Shown here: positions 7,549 to 17,381 of the stretch, in pieces
Layout: the number at the start of each line of letters is the position of its first letter
Position numbering within the stretch: the first letter of the stretch is position 1
DNA from: an uncultured Flavobacteriales bacterium
GTDB lineage: Bacteria; Bacteroidota; Bacteroidia; Flavobacteriales; Schleiferiaceae
Assembly: GCA_913055685.1 (NCBI GenBank)
Contig: CAJXKC010000004.1
Span: 1 to 64,000 of the forward strand
Direction: 5' to 3'
DNA length: 64,000 nucleotides
Translations under genes and position numbers: made by a program
Notes under the pieces: generated by a model
What the model saw: only the letters and a program-made list of their open reading frames with translations
Database searches by the model: none
Told to the model about the DNA's origin: nothing

Positions 7549-9816
7549 TTAGGCCTTGTTGTCTTCTTTTATTTTGTTCAAAGCACTACCGGCTTTAAAC
7601 CAAGCAATCTGCGAATCATTGTAAGTGTGCTCACATTCGATGATATCTTCACTACCATCGGCGTGTACTAACTTCAAATGAATGCTCTTACCCTCCTGGA
7701 ACTGATCCAAATCTACGGTAGAAATGGTATCGTCTTCCTGGAATTTGTCGTAATCCGCTTCATTCTTAAAGGTAAGGCCTAACATACCTTGCTTCTTTAA
7801 GTTGGTTTCGTGGATACGCGCAAATGATTTAACCAATACAATACGCATTCCTAAATGACGAGGCTGCATCGCGGCATGCTCACGCGAAGAACCTTCACCA
7901 TAGTTATGGTCACCCACAACGATAGTAGGAATACCCGCAGCTTTATAGGCACGCTGTACGTCTGGCACCGAACCGTATTCACCAGTTAATTGGTTTTTCA
8001 CTTTACCTGCTTCTTCATTGAAGTAGTTGATGGCACCAGTTAAGGTGTTGTTCGCGATATTGTCGAGGTGACCACGGAAACGCAGCCAAGGACCGGCCAT
8101 GGAAATGTGGTCGGTGGTACATTTACCTTTAGCCTTGATAATCAACTTCATGTTTTCGATGTTCTTGCCATCCCATGGCTGGAAAGGCTCAAGAAGTTGA
8201 AGACGCTCACTACCCTTAGCAACCACCACTTCTACACCGCTACCATCGGCAGCTGGTTTGTGGTATCCGTTGTTTTCTACCGCGAAACCTGCGGGAGGCA
8301 TTTCAATACCCAAGGGCTCGTCTAGCATTACCTCTTCACCGTTCTCATTGATGAGCTTGTCGGTCATTGGGTTAAAGGTCATAGACCCGGCTACCGCCAT
8401 AGCGGTTACTAACTCGGGGCTCGCTACAAAGCTGTGGGTATTAGGATTACCGTCATTACGCTTCGCGAAGTTTCGGTTAAAGGAAGTAATAATCGAATTC
8501 TTCTTGTTAGGATCGTCGGTATGACGGGCCCACTGACCAATACATGGTCCACAAGCATTGGCCATTACTACCCCACCCATGGCGTCGAACTTAGCCAAAA
8601 GGCCATCGCGCTCGGCGGTGTAACGCACTTGCTCCGAACCAGGAGTAACGGTGAATTCGGATTTTACTTTTAAGTTTTTATCGATGGCCTGCTGAGCGAT
8701 ATGCGCTGCACGGGTCAAATCTTCGTAAGAGGAGTTGGTACAAGAACCAATCAAACCTACCTCTAAAGTTTCAGGCCAACCTTCTTCCTTAACGGTTTTA
8801 GCGAACTCACTTAATGGAGTAGCGCGGTCTGGCGTATAAGGTCCGTTGATATGTGGCTCTAAAGTACTTAGGTCGATTTCAATCACTTGATCGAAATACT
8901 GCTCAGGATTAGCATATACCTCGGCATCACCAGTTAGGTGTTCGGCAATGGCATCGGCAGCATCGGCTACTTCGGCACGACCGGTACCACGAAGGTATTC
9001 GCCCATTTTAGCATCGTAACCGAAGGTAGAGGTGGTCGCACCAATCTCTGCCCCCATGTTACAAATGGTTCCTTTTCCAGTACAGCTTAATGACTCGGCA
9101 CCCGGACCAAAGTATTCTACAATAGCACCGGTTCCACCTTTTACGGTAAGAATACCCGCTACTTTTAGGATAACATCTTTAGAGGCCGTCCAACCGCTTA
9201 GTTTACCGGTTAGCTTAACGCCAATGAGTTTCGGGAATTTAAGCTCCCAAGGCATGCCGGCCATCACGTCAACCGCATCAGCACCACCTACACCAATAGC
9301 GACCATACCGAGGCCACCCGCATTTACGGTGTGGGAGTCAGTACCAATCATCATTCCCCCTGGGAAGGCATAGTTTTCTAAAACTACCTGGTGAATAATA
9401 CCTGCTCCGGGTTCCCAGAATCCAATTCCGTATTTATTCGATACCGATTGTAAGAAATCGAATACCTCTGAGCTCTTTTGCTTGGCATTGGCCAAATCTT
9501 TGGCGGCACCTACTTCGGCCTGAATCAAGTGATCACAGTGCACGGTAGAAGGAACGGCCGCTTGCTTACGACCCGATTGCATAAACTGTAAAAGGGCCAT
9601 CTGTGCAGTAGCATCTTGCATAGCTACGCGATCGGGCGCAAAGTTTACATAGCTTTTTCCTCTTTCGTATGGCGCATCTGCTTTCTCATCCCAAAGGTGA
9701 GCGTAGAGAATTTTTTCAGCGAGTGTGAGAGGTTTGCCGGTTAATTCACGAGCGGCTTTAATGCGCTCTGGGAATTTGGCATAAACCTCTTTGATCATTT
9801 CAATGTCAAAAATCAT
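7549..9816 (-). CDS. acnA: aconitate hydratase (mitochondrial/AcnA type)
   Basis: TCA-cycle enzyme that isomerises citrate to isocitrate through cis-aconitate. At 755 residues it is the size of mitochondrial-type aconitases. The three [4Fe-4S] ligands are visible as C359 (GSCTNSS), C422 and C425 (ACGPCIGQW); [12 protein letters not shown] (159-170) is a substrate-binding loop and [15 protein letters not shown] marks the swivel domain. The start [12 protein letters not shown] follows the usual N terminus of Bacteroidota aconitases. A CAAAAATA block at 9839-9846 (TATTTTTG on the minus strand) is a plausible -7 box. Monocistronic; purB upstream is a separate unit by spacing (94 bases). Confidence 0.95.
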   Translation of the reverse strand: MIFDIEMIKEVYAKFPERIKAARELTGKPLTLAEKILYAHLWDEKADAPYERGKSYVNFAPDRVAMQDATAQMALLQFMQSGRKQAAVPSTVHCDHLIQAEVGAAKDLANAKQKSSEVFDFLQSVSNKYGIGFWEPGAGIIHQVVLENYAFPGGMMIGTDSHTVNAGGLGMVAIGVGGADAVDVMAGMPWELKFPKLIGVKLTGKLSGWTASKDVILKVAGILTVKGGTGAIVEYFGPGAESLSCTGKGTICNMGAEIGATTSTFGYDAKMGEYLRGTGRAEVADAADAIAEHLTGDAEVYANPEQYFDQVIEIDLSTLEPHINGPYTPDRATPLSEFAKTVKEEGWPETLEVGLIGSCTNSSYEDLTRAAHIAQQAIDKNLKVKSEFTVTPGSEQVRYTAERDGLLAKFDAMGGVVMANACGPCIGQWARHTDDPNKKNSIITSFNRNFAKRNDGNPNTHSFVASPELVTAMAVAGSMTFNPMTDKLINENGEEVMLDEPLGIEMPPAGFAVENNGYHKPAADGSGVEVVVAKGSERLQLLEPFQPWDGKNIENMKLIIKAKGKCTTDHISMAGPWLRFRGHLDNIANNTLTGAINYFNEEAGKVKNQLTGEYGSVPDVQRAYKAAGIPTIVVGDHNYGEGSSREHAAMQPRHLGMRIVLVKSFARIHETNLKKQGMLGLTFKNEADYDKFQEDDTISTVDLDQFQEGKSIHLKLVHADGSEDIIECEHTYNDSQIAWFKAGSALNKIKEDNKA

Positions 9817-9910
9817 ATGTTGGAGTTTTTGAGGTTCGCAAAAATAATTAATTGAAGGCTTTTTAATGCCCTAAGATAGAGGCCATTTATTTTAAATGAC
9901 TCTAAATTGA

Positions 9911-11251
9911 TTAGATGCCGGTGTAATTATTGGGGTTAATGGCCTTAAGCTCGGCCTTAACATCATCATTTACATCTAGACCATCAATAAATTCGGCGAT
10001 AGCTTTGGCGTTAATCACCTCATTGGTGCGCGTCAAGGCTTTTAAAGCTTCGTAAGGCTTAGGGTAGCCTTCGCGACGCAAAATGTTTTGAATCGCTTCC
10101 GCCACTACCGCCCAATTGGCTTCTAAGTCGCGTTCCAAGGCCTGGCGGTTTAGTAGCAATTTACGCAATCCCTTGAGGGTAGAGTTAAAGGCAATTACGG
10201 TGTGACCTAAAGGTACCCCGATATTACGTAGAACCGTACTATCTGTTAGGTCGCGCTGTAAACGCGATATCGGTAGTTTATCGGAAAGATGATTGAAAAT
10301 AGCATTAGCGATTCCCAAATTACCTTCACTATTTTCGAAGTCGATCGGATTAACCTTATGCGGCATCGCCGATGAACCTACTTCCCCTTCTTTAATACGC
10401 TGCTTAAAGTATTCCATGGAGATATAGGTCCAGATGTCCCGATCTAAATCGATGATTATGGTATTAATGCGCTTCAAGCAATCGAAGAGCGCCGCCATAT
10501 TATCGTAATGCTCAATCTGAGTTGTAGGCCAAGAGTGCTGTAGGCCTAAAATTTCCTCAACGAAAGTTGCGCCAAAAGCACGCCAGTCAATATTGGGATA
10601 GGCTACATTATGGGCATTGAAATTCCCGGTAGCACCGCCAAATTTGGCCGAGAAAGGAATGTGGCGCAGCTGACGCATCTGCTGGTCCAAGCGTTCTACG
10701 AATACCATTATTTCCTTGCCTAAGCGGGTGGGGGAGGCAGGCTGACCATGCGTACGGGCCAACATAGGAATCTCGGCCCACTCTTCGGCCATTTCGGTTA
10801 ATGTGACCACCAAATCGCCCAAGAGGGAGAGATAATCTTCCTCGATGTATTCCTTAAGCGAAAGGGGAATAGAGGTATTGTTAATGTCTTGAGAAGTTAA
10901 ACCAAAGTGGATGAATTCTTGGTATTTCTCCAAGCCAAGCTTTTCGAAGTGCTCCTTGATGAAGTATTCCACTGCCTTCACATCGTGATTGGTGGTCTTC
11001 TCAATCTCCTTGATGCGTAAAGCGTCTTCCTCGCTGAAGTCTAAATAAATATCACGCAATTCAATAAAGCGGGCTCGGTCAAATCCCTTTAATTGCTCTA
11101 GGGGTAACTCGCAGAGGGCGATAAAATATTCGATCTCTACCCGCACCCGATATTGAATAAGGGCATACTCCGAAAAATAGTTCCCGAGACTTTTAGTTAC
11201 TTTGTGGTATCGGCCGTCTACCGGCGAAACCGCTCGTAATTGATCTTTCAT
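9911..11251 (-). CDS. purB: adenylosuccinate lyase
   Basis: Homotetrameric lyase of purine synthesis; cleaves SAICAR to AICAR and adenylosuccinate to AMP with release of fumarate. The 446 residues carry the fumarase/aspartase superfamily signature GSSAMPHKVNPIDFEN (292-307) with the flexible catalytic Ser loop, THGQPASPT (167-175) with the general acid His, and TTNHDVKAVEYF (86-97). Length fits the longer bacterial PurB class. A TACTTTTG box is present on the minus strand at 11270-11277, 18 bases upstream of the ATG, in the short divergent spacer shared with the EI24 gene. Confidence 0.95.
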   Translation of the reverse strand: MKDQLRAVSPVDGRYHKVTKSLGNYFSEYALIQYRVRVEIEYFIALCELPLEQLKGFDRARFIELRDIYLDFSEEDALRIKEIEKTTNHDVKAVEYFIKEHFEKLGLEKYQEFIHFGLTSQDINNTSIPLSLKEYIEEDYLSLLGDLVVTLTEMAEEWAEIPMLARTHGQPASPTRLGKEIMVFVERLDQQMRQLRHIPFSAKFGGATGNFNAHNVAYPNIDWRAFGATFVEEILGLQHSWPTTQIEHYDNMAALFDCLKRINTIIIDLDRDIWTYISMEYFKQRIKEGEVGSSAMPHKVNPIDFENSEGNLGIANAIFNHLSDKLPISRLQRDLTDSTVLRNIGVPLGHTVIAFNSTLKGLRKLLLNRQALERDLEANWAVVAEAIQNILRREGYPKPYEALKALTRTNEVINAKAIAEFIDGLDVNDDVKAELKAINPNNYTGI

Positions 11252-11287
11252 CCTTTGATTTTAGAGCCGCAAAAGTAAGGATTCTAA

Positions 11288-12040
11288 ATGGTGCAGCTAT
11301 TCCGTTATTTAGGTATTAGTATCGGGGCTTATGTGGAAGCCTTCCCGACTTTGTTTAAAAAAGGCTATCGCCGTTATCTGGCCCTGCCCATACTGGTGTA
11401 TTTAGGTCTTCTAGTAGGCCTGCTGTGGTTGATGCTAAATAATATCAACCGCTGGCTCAACTTCATTTTGGCCTTCTTTGGTTACAATTTGGGCGAATTG
11501 GAATCTTATAGTATCATTTTAGTGGTTCTGCTCCAAATTCTCATGTTCTTTTTCATGAGTAGTCTCTTTAAATACGCCACTTTAATTGTGCTTTCTCCCT
11601 TTCTCAGTTTCCTTTCCGAAAAGGTAGAGAAAGAAGCCACCGGCTCGGCACCCGATTTTGAGCTGCATCAATTCTTTAAAGATATTTTGCGAGCCCTGCG
11701 CATTAACCTCCTCAATTTTGTAAAGGAGACTTTACTAACCATCGCATTAGCCCTTTTGGCCTTCGTGCCTTTAGTGGGTTTAGTATCACCCTTCCTCATT
11801 TTTGCGGTGCAATCTTATTTTTTAGGCTATGGCCTGATGGACTATAATGCGGAGCGCTGGCGCTGGTCTTTTGCCTATACTAATGCCTGGATGAGCCGCA
11901 ATAAAGGGGCGGTAGCTACCGTGGGGATTATCTTCCACGGCTTGTTCTTAATTCCCATATTAGGCTGGATCTTCGCTCCGGCTTGGGCGGTTATCGCTGG
12001 TACTAAAGTGGCCATGCGCTTAAAGGCAGAGGCTTTGTAA
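11288..12040 (+). CDS. EI24 domain-containing membrane protein
   Basis: A 250-residue polytopic inner membrane protein of the EI24/CysZ-like family. About four to six hydrophobic segments are visible (roughly 28-50, 75-100, 150-185 and 210-240), with the family-like SFLSEKVEKEATG segment after the second helix and FLGYGLMDYNAERWRWSF late. CysZ members transport sulfate, but whether this one does is not shown by the sequence. It is divergent from purB and ends at a clear terminator. Confidence 0.7.
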   Translation: MVQLFRYLGISIGAYVEAFPTLFKKGYRRYLALPILVYLGLLVGLLWLMLNNINRWLNFILAFFGYNLGELESYSIILVVLLQILMFFFMSSLFKYATLIVLSPFLSFLSEKVEKEATGSAPDFELHQFFKDILRALRINLLNFVKETLLTIALALLAFVPLVGLVSPFLIFAVQSYFLGYGLMDYNAERWRWSFAYTNAWMSRNKGAVATVGIIFHGLFLIPILGWIFAPAWAVIAGTKVAMRLKAEAL

Positions 12041-12063
12041 GCTTGAATTTCCTAAACGCAAAG

Positions 12064-12091
12064 AAGCAAAGGGCATTATTCTTTGCTTTTT
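12064..12091 (+). terminator. intrinsic terminator of EI24 gene
   Basis: AAGCAAAG (12064-12071) pairs perfectly with CTTTGCTT (12081-12088), followed by a short T run. The stem overlaps the dispersed AAACGCAAAG repeat at 12051-12072. Confidence 0.75.
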
Positions 12092-12124
12092 CACCTTTAG
12101 TATAAGCTCAAATCGGCCTAGGAT

Positions 12125-12574
12125 TTACAACTCTCTAAAATCCAAAGGCCCGCTTAAAAATACCAATCCGCTCTCTTCTACCCGTGCCCAATAATGCTCC
12201 AAACCATTACTTATTAAAAGGTAAGGCACCTTATAATGAAGGTTGTAGCGCAGGGCTTGGTCGAAGGTATCCTGACTAATTTTAACCGAGGGGGCCTTGC
12301 ATTCGACCAGCAAAGTAGGCTGGGCCTTCTTATAAATAAGGATGTCGGTGCGCTGCAGTTTTCCCATCAGGCGAAAGCCTCCTTCTACCGCAAAACTGCC
12401 TAAAGGATAGTGCAAATGGTCCTTAAGGAAATAATAGAGATGCTGGCGAACCCATTCTTCGGGGGTCAGAACCAGGTTTTTCTTGCGTAGGGCGTCCCAT
12501 ACAAAAATCTGATTTCCCTTGCGTCCAAGCTTTAAGGGGGCTGGCGGTAGATTTAAGGCGGGAGGCGCTTTCAT
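12125..12574 (-). CDS. standalone HsdR_N-type (PD-(D/E)XK fold) protein
   Basis: A 149-residue protein resembling the N-terminal nuclease domain of type I restriction enzymes (HSDR_N_2). The nuclease triad can be read as E64, D77 (RTDILIYKK) and E91-x-K93 (LLVECKAP), all present, so it may be catalytically competent. There is no helicase region, and no HsdM or HsdS gene is near, so it is not a restriction system as it stands. Small proteins of this kind beside holA are familiar in Bacteroidota, which suggests a housekeeping nucleic-acid role. Divergent from holA, spacer 85 bases. Confidence 0.75.
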   Translation of the reverse strand: MKAPPALNLPPAPLKLGRKGNQIFVWDALRKKNLVLTPEEWVRQHLYYFLKDHLHYPLGSFAVEGGFRLMGKLQRTDILIYKKAQPTLLVECKAPSVKISQDTFDQALRYNLHYKVPYLLISNGLEHYWARVEESGLVFLSGPLDFREL

Positions 12575-12659
12575 AGCACAAATATAGATGCAACCCGGCC
12601 TCTTTTTAGGCGTCTAAGCCAAAAGATATGTTTTATCTTGCGGGGCCTTTCCCAGAGCT

Positions 12660-13667
12660 ATGGAATACAATGCGCTAGTTTCGGAAATTCGAAAGAAGCA
12701 GTTCCGTCCCATTTACTTTTTAATGGGGGAGGAGCCATTCTTTATTGATAAGCTGGTGGAGCTTATCGAAGAAACCGCCCTTTCGGAAGAAGAGAAAAGC
12801 TTTAACCAGTCGGTTCTATACGGTGCCGACACCAATATGAACGATATTGTAAGTGAAGCGAAACGCTATCCGATGATGGCGGAAAGGGTGGTGGTTATTG
12901 TGAAAGAGGCGCAGCAGATTCGCAACTTAGATGCTTTGGAGGCTTATGCCGAAAACCCACAAATGTCTACCGTTTTGGTTTTGGCTTACAAGCATAAGAA
13001 ATTAGATAAGCGTAAGAAGGTAGCCAAGGTATTGGCTAAAAAGCACGTGCTTTTTGAATCCAAACGGGTCTACGACAACCAAGTACCTTCCTATGTAGAA
13101 AAGCTTTTGCAATCGGCTGGTTTTAGCGCTAACCCGAAGGCGGTGCGCATGATTGCCGAAAGTCTGGGTACCGATATTGGTCGGATCGACTCCGAAATTA
13201 ACAAGCTAAAACTCATCGTGCCCCAAGGGGCGAGTATCGATGAGAATGTGGTGGAAGCCAATATTGGCATTAGCAAGGATTACAACAATTTCGAACTGTG
13301 TGCGGCGATTAATAGTCAGGACTTCCCCAAAGCTCTACGCATACAACAGTATTTTGAGGCCAACCCCAAAGACAATCCCCTCGTTCTTACCATGGGTATT
13401 CTTTACCGCAACTTCCGCATATTGATGATTATGTCTCAATTGAAGTCGCAAGGTTCTGCTCCCGACCAAATGGCGAAGGCCGCCGGAATTGGTCCTTGGC
13501 AAGCCAAAGAATACCTAGCCGCATTGTCCCACTATAATGTGCGTAAGATTGCGCGGATTATTGGATATTTGCGCGAAACTGATTTAAAATCAAAGGGAGT
13601 AAACAACAGTACTGCCAGTGATGGCGAACTTTTAAAGGAATTACTCTTTAAGATATTTTACCAATAG
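12660..13667 (+). CDS. holA: DNA polymerase III subunit delta
   Basis: Clamp-loader delta subunit, 335 residues, which opens the beta clamp during replication. The N terminus follows the HolA pattern (FRPIYFLMGEEPFFIDKLVELIEE), with the AAA+-like fold but no functional Walker A lysine, as expected for delta. The C-terminal collar region contains NPLVLTMGILYRNFRILM and GIGPWQAKEYLAA, typical of Bacteroidota HolA. It is followed after 14 bases by a TonB receptor gene, probably by chance rather than function. Confidence 0.92.
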   Translation: MEYNALVSEIRKKQFRPIYFLMGEEPFFIDKLVELIEETALSEEEKSFNQSVLYGADTNMNDIVSEAKRYPMMAERVVVIVKEAQQIRNLDALEAYAENPQMSTVLVLAYKHKKLDKRKKVAKVLAKKHVLFESKRVYDNQVPSYVEKLLQSAGFSANPKAVRMIAESLGTDIGRIDSEINKLKLIVPQGASIDENVVEANIGISKDYNNFELCAAINSQDFPKALRIQQYFEANPKDNPLVLTMGILYRNFRILMIMSQLKSQGSAPDQMAKAAGIGPWQAKEYLAALSHYNVRKIARIIGYLRETDLKSKGVNNSTASDGELLKELLFKIFYQ

Positions 13668-13681
13668 ACCCTATTTCGAAA

Positions 13682-16015
13682 ATGACAAGATTCTCTGCCC
13701 TCCTCTTATTTGTCTTCTTCAGTTTTAGTCAGCAGCTAAGCGCCCAGACCAACGGAACCATCCGTGGTTTTGTATATGAGAAAGACAGCGAGGAGCCCAT
13801 TCCTTTTGCTAATATTGCCATTGAAGGAACTAAATACGGAGCCAGTGCTTCCGAAAGTGGTTTTTACATCATCGATAATGTACCCGCCAAAACCTATAAG
13901 GTAACGGCGAGTTTCATCGGTTATGAAAATCAGACGGTAGACGTGAAGGTGGAAGCCGGTAAAATTGCCAGCCTCAACTTTTACCTCTCCGAAGGCTCAG
14001 AAATCTTAGAGGAGGTCGAAATTTCAGCGGCTCGAAAGGAGCGGAATACTAAAGTGCTTACTTCGGTAGTGAGTCTAGATCCCAAGGAAATTACCCGCTT
14101 TTCGGTGGGGGGCGATGCAGACATTATTAAGGCAGTGCAGGTTTTACCGGGGGTTATTACTACGGGCGACCAAGGTGGTCAGCTGTACATTCGCGGGGGA
14201 GCGCCCATTCAAAACTTAATTTTATTGGACGGAATGATTGTCTACAATCCTTTCCATAGCATTGGCTTCTTCTCGGTTTTCGATAATGATATCATCCGTT
14301 CGGCAGATATTCATACCGGTGGCTTTTCGGCCGAATACGGCTCTCGGAATTCAGCGGTAATGGACATCAAAACCCGCCATGGTAACCGCAAACGTTTATC
14401 AGGTAAAGTAAGTGCCAGTACCTATACGGCGAAGGCATTGCTAGAGGCACCCCTAGGTAAAAAGAACGAACGTGGCTTCTCCAACTCATCGGTATTGCTT
14501 TCGGCTAAAACTTCCTATTTAGACCAAAGCTCGCAGATTTTTTACCCATATGTAGAAACTGAATTCGATGGTTTACCATTCTCTTTCACCGATATCTACG
14601 GTAAATTTAGTTCGCATGCCGACAATGGCTCGCAGGTAAATTTATTTGCCTTTAGCTTCGACGATGCGGTACGCTACGGCTTAAACAACAGTATTGATTG
14701 GAACTCACGTGGGGTTGGTGGTAATTTCGTTGCAATTCCTGCAACCTCTAAAGTTTTAATGTCGGGTGATGTAAGCTACAGCTATTACGACATTAACTCG
14801 ATTGAAGGGAACTTGCTACAAACTTCCAGTATTGCGGGTTTTAATGGGGGTTTAGATTTAACCTATTTCTTCCGCAAGGCGGATGAGCTTAAAGTAGGGG
14901 TGGAGGCCATTACCTATACTACCGACTTCGAAGTGGATGCGCCTTTAGGTCGCAGTGTAGAAATTCGTGAGAATACCACCGAATTAGGGACCTATGCCCG
15001 TTACCGCTATTCTTCCAATCGCCTCATTGCCGAACCGGGTTTACGGGTGCATTATTATGGTAGTCAGGCTGAGGTGAGCATCGAACCCCGCCTGGGTATT
15101 AAATACAACATTAACGATTGGCTACGCTTAAAAGCCAGTGGGGGTTGGTATTCACAAAACTTGATGGCAGGTAATTCCGACCGCGACGTGGTGAACTTAT
15201 TCTACGGCTTCTTAAGTGGAGTACCTTTGGGTAGCTTGCCCAATAACTTCCGCGGGGAAGAAATTACCAGCAGCTTGCAAAAAGCTACCCATGCGGTAGT
15301 TGGTTTTGAAGTAGAGCTTTCTAAGAATCTTACCATAAACCTTGAAGGCTATTTGAAGGACTTCGAGCAAATTACCAACCTTAACCGTAATAAGATTTAC
15401 GAGGAGGGCAGTAGTGCCGCCATTGGTAAACCCGATATTTTGGTAAAGGACTTTGTGGTGGAGCGCGGTTTAGCGCAGGGAATCGACTTATTGGTAAAGT
15501 ATAGCAGTAAGAATTTATACCTCTGGGGCGCCTATTCATTGGGTAAGATTACCCGTGATGATGGTATTACCGAGTACTTCCCCAACTTCGACCGCCGTCA
15601 TAACTTAAACTTGGTGGGGAACTATCTATTTGGCAAAGACAATTCTTGGGAGCTTAGCTTGCGTTACAACTTCGGTACTGGATTCCCTTTTACCCCTACC
15701 CAATTGTTTTACAGCGAGCAGCCTTTTGTGGATGACCGTGGGCAAAGCGCCATCGATTACGATTACACCGACGCTAATGGTCAGCCTGGTGTACTATACG
15801 GTGAGCTTAATACCCGTCGTTTACCTAATTACCATAGGGTAGATATCAGCATCACGAAGGATTATCAGATTACCGAAAACCAACGTTTGGAGGTTTCGGC
15901 GGGAGCGACCAATATTCTTAATTACCAGAATATTTTCTACTACGACCGTAATGCCAATAAACGGGTAGATCAGTTGCCAATCATGCCTACCGTATCCTTG
16001 GCTTATACTTTCTAG
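13682..16015 (+). CDS. TonB-dependent receptor with carboxypeptidase-regulatory-like domain
   Basis: Outer membrane receptor of 777 residues. A signal peptide (cleavage about 21, SAQ) is followed by a carboxypeptidase-regulatory-like beta sandwich (GTIRGFVYEKDSEEPIPFANI, about 25-110), a plug domain (VQVLPGVITTGDQGGQLYIRGG, about 150-180), and a 22-strand type barrel ending in the aromatic terminus SLAYTF. The plug sequence GVITTGDQGGQLYIRGGAP resembles receptors for ferric siderophores or small ligands, but the ligand cannot be named. No SusD partner is adjacent. The stop codon overlaps the convergent glycosyltransferase gene by four bases. Confidence 0.9.
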   Translation: MTRFSALLLFVFFSFSQQLSAQTNGTIRGFVYEKDSEEPIPFANIAIEGTKYGASASESGFYIIDNVPAKTYKVTASFIGYENQTVDVKVEAGKIASLNFYLSEGSEILEEVEISAARKERNTKVLTSVVSLDPKEITRFSVGGDADIIKAVQVLPGVITTGDQGGQLYIRGGAPIQNLILLDGMIVYNPFHSIGFFSVFDNDIIRSADIHTGGFSAEYGSRNSAVMDIKTRHGNRKRLSGKVSASTYTAKALLEAPLGKKNERGFSNSSVLLSAKTSYLDQSSQIFYPYVETEFDGLPFSFTDIYGKFSSHADNGSQVNLFAFSFDDAVRYGLNNSIDWNSRGVGGNFVAIPATSKVLMSGDVSYSYYDINSIEGNLLQTSSIAGFNGGLDLTYFFRKADELKVGVEAITYTTDFEVDAPLGRSVEIRENTTELGTYARYRYSSNRLIAEPGLRVHYYGSQAEVSIEPRLGIKYNINDWLRLKASGGWYSQNLMAGNSDRDVVNLFYGFLSGVPLGSLPNNFRGEEITSSLQKATHAVVGFEVELSKNLTINLEGYLKDFEQITNLNRNKIYEEGSSAAIGKPDILVKDFVVERGLAQGIDLLVKYSSKNLYLWGAYSLGKITRDDGITEYFPNFDRRHNLNLVGNYLFGKDNSWELSLRYNFGTGFPFTPTQLFYSEQPFVDDRGQSAIDYDYTDANGQPGVLYGELNTRRLPNYHRVDISITKDYQITENQRLEVSAGATNILNYQNIFYYDRNANKRVDQLPIMPTVSLAYTF

Positions 16016-16731
16016 GAAAAGAGATTGTACTTGAAGATGCAATAGATGGCACGGAAGCCGTCCTTCCAATTGATCTTCTTGCCCTCGGCGAAGGTGCGAC
16101 CATAATAGCTAATGCCTACTTCGTAAATACGAATATTAGGTATGCGGCTTATTTTAGCGGTTACCTCGGGTTCAAAGCCAAAGCGCTTTTCTTTTAAGTT
16201 CAAGCTCTGCACCATATCGGTACGGAAGAGCTTGTAACAAGTTTCCATATCCGTGAGGTTCAAATTGGTGAACATATTGGATAGGAAGGTGAGAAACTTG
16301 TTGCCTATGCTGTGCCAGAAAAAGAGGATGCGGTGAGCATTACCGCCCATAAACCTAGAGCCATAAACCACATCGGCCACTCCGCGAATAACCGGCTTTA
16401 AGAGGATATTGAACTCTTCCGGATCGTATTCCAAATCGGCATCCTGCACGATACAGTATTCACCACTGGCCTTAGCAATGCCGGTGTGTAAAGCGGCGCC
16501 TTTACCTTGGTTAAACTCATGTTTAAGGTATACCAAATCCAGCTCGGGATGGGCATCGCGATAAGCTAAAACCTTTGCTTCGGTAGCATCGGTAGAGCAA
16601 TCATTAATTACAATAATTTCCTTGCTAATCCCCGCGATTAATTCAGTTGTGCGTAAGCGCTCCAAAATGGATTCTACGAAACGCTCTTCATTGTAAGCGG
16701 GAACAATAATAGATAGCTTGCTTATGGCCAT
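16012..16731 (-). CDS. glycosyltransferase family 2 (DPM1/dolichol-phosphate-mannose-synthase-like)
   Basis: GT-A fold transferase of 239 residues. The N-terminal nucleotide-binding strand is LSIIVPAYNEE (residues 5-15), followed by IIVINDCSTDAT and the metal-binding region VQDADLEYDPEEF, with SRFMGG and the DMETCYKLFRTD segment typical of polyprenyl-phosphate sugar transferases. There is no C-terminal membrane region, so it is the DPM1-like soluble or peripheral type; the sugar is unknown. The gene converges on the TonB receptor gene with a four-base overlap. Confidence 0.88.
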   Translation of the reverse strand: MAISKLSIIVPAYNEERFVESILERLRTTELIAGISKEIIVINDCSTDATEAKVLAYRDAHPELDLVYLKHEFNQGKGAALHTGIAKASGEYCIVQDADLEYDPEEFNILLKPVIRGVADVVYGSRFMGGNAHRILFFWHSIGNKFLTFLSNMFTNLNLTDMETCYKLFRTDMVQSLNLKEKRFGFEPEVTAKISRIPNIRIYEVGISYYGRTFAEGKKINWKDGFRAIYCIFKYNLFS

Positions 16732-16761
16732 GGTTCGATTTGAAGTGGCTAAAATAGGAAT

Positions 16762-16797
16762 AAAAAAAACCGCCCTGAAGGGATTCGGGGCGGCTTT
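16762..16797 (-). terminator. intrinsic terminator of small T9SS gene
   Basis: CCGCCC pairs with GGGCGG around a central region that also can pair, followed on the minus strand by a run of eight T. It lies just downstream of the 16819-17232 gene. Confidence 0.85.
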
Positions 16798-16818
16798 TAA
16801 TCGTTTGGTTCTCTTTGC

Positions 16819-17232
16819 TTAGATCTTGCGGTATTGCAGCGAGCATTCATCTACCATTATGCGATACACGCCATTGGGCGCCATGCTAAGGTCTATGCTC
16901 ATCGAACTTTGTCCGTTTAGAGAGGAGCCCGAAAAATAAGGACGTCCATAAATATCGGTTACCATAATGAGGTGACTACTATTCCCCGGTAAGGTGATGG
17001 TAAACTCACCATTGCCGGGATTGGGGTATACATTGATTTCGAATCCGAAACCCGGTCCACCCAATCCAGAGGGAGGAGCGATATCACCTCGCTCGGGTTC
17101 AATGGTCGCATTAAGGCTAATAGAAGCACTTTGCGGATTGGAAACTTGACTTTGGGCCTTGGCCTCTTGGGCTAAACCAAGGGTGACCAGGGCGATGCTA
17201 AAGAATTTCATTAAAGTTTTCATGGTATTCAT
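16819..17232 (-). CDS. small secreted T9SS type A sorting-domain protein
   Basis: A 137-residue exported protein of unknown function. It has a signal peptide (MKTLMKFFSIALVTLGLAQEAKAQ from residue 4), a short Ser/Pro/Gly-rich linker of about 35 residues, and then a T9SS type A sorting domain that fills the C-terminal half (INVYPNPGNGEFTITLP, later NGVYRIMV). Almost no room is left for a functional domain, so it is either a minimal surface protein or the remnant of a longer cargo protein. It is transcribed divergently from the two-component system at 17382. ATG 17232 or 17223 could be the start; the signal peptide is kept with either. Confidence 0.75.
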   Translation of the reverse strand: MNTMKTLMKFFSIALVTLGLAQEAKAQSQVSNPQSASISLNATIEPERGDIAPPSGLGGPGFGFEINVYPNPGNGEFTITLPGNSSHLIMVTDIYGRPYFSGSSLNGQSSMSIDLSMAPNGVYRIMVDECSLQYRKI

Positions 17233-17381
17233 TTTTAGTTTTAGTTTCGATATCGAAGTTCATTAGAATGACAGGTTTGCGCTTGCAGATAGTTGCCCGT
17301 CTTTTGTTAAAGAAGCGTTAAATGCTTATTTTCAAGGCTTAAGCAACCTTTTGCCTCGCTTCTCCTGCTTATTTTTGAAGC

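Noticed and set aside
12125-12574. Type I restriction-modification system
   Set aside because: Only an HsdR_N-like domain is present; there is no helicase, methyltransferase or specificity gene nearby.
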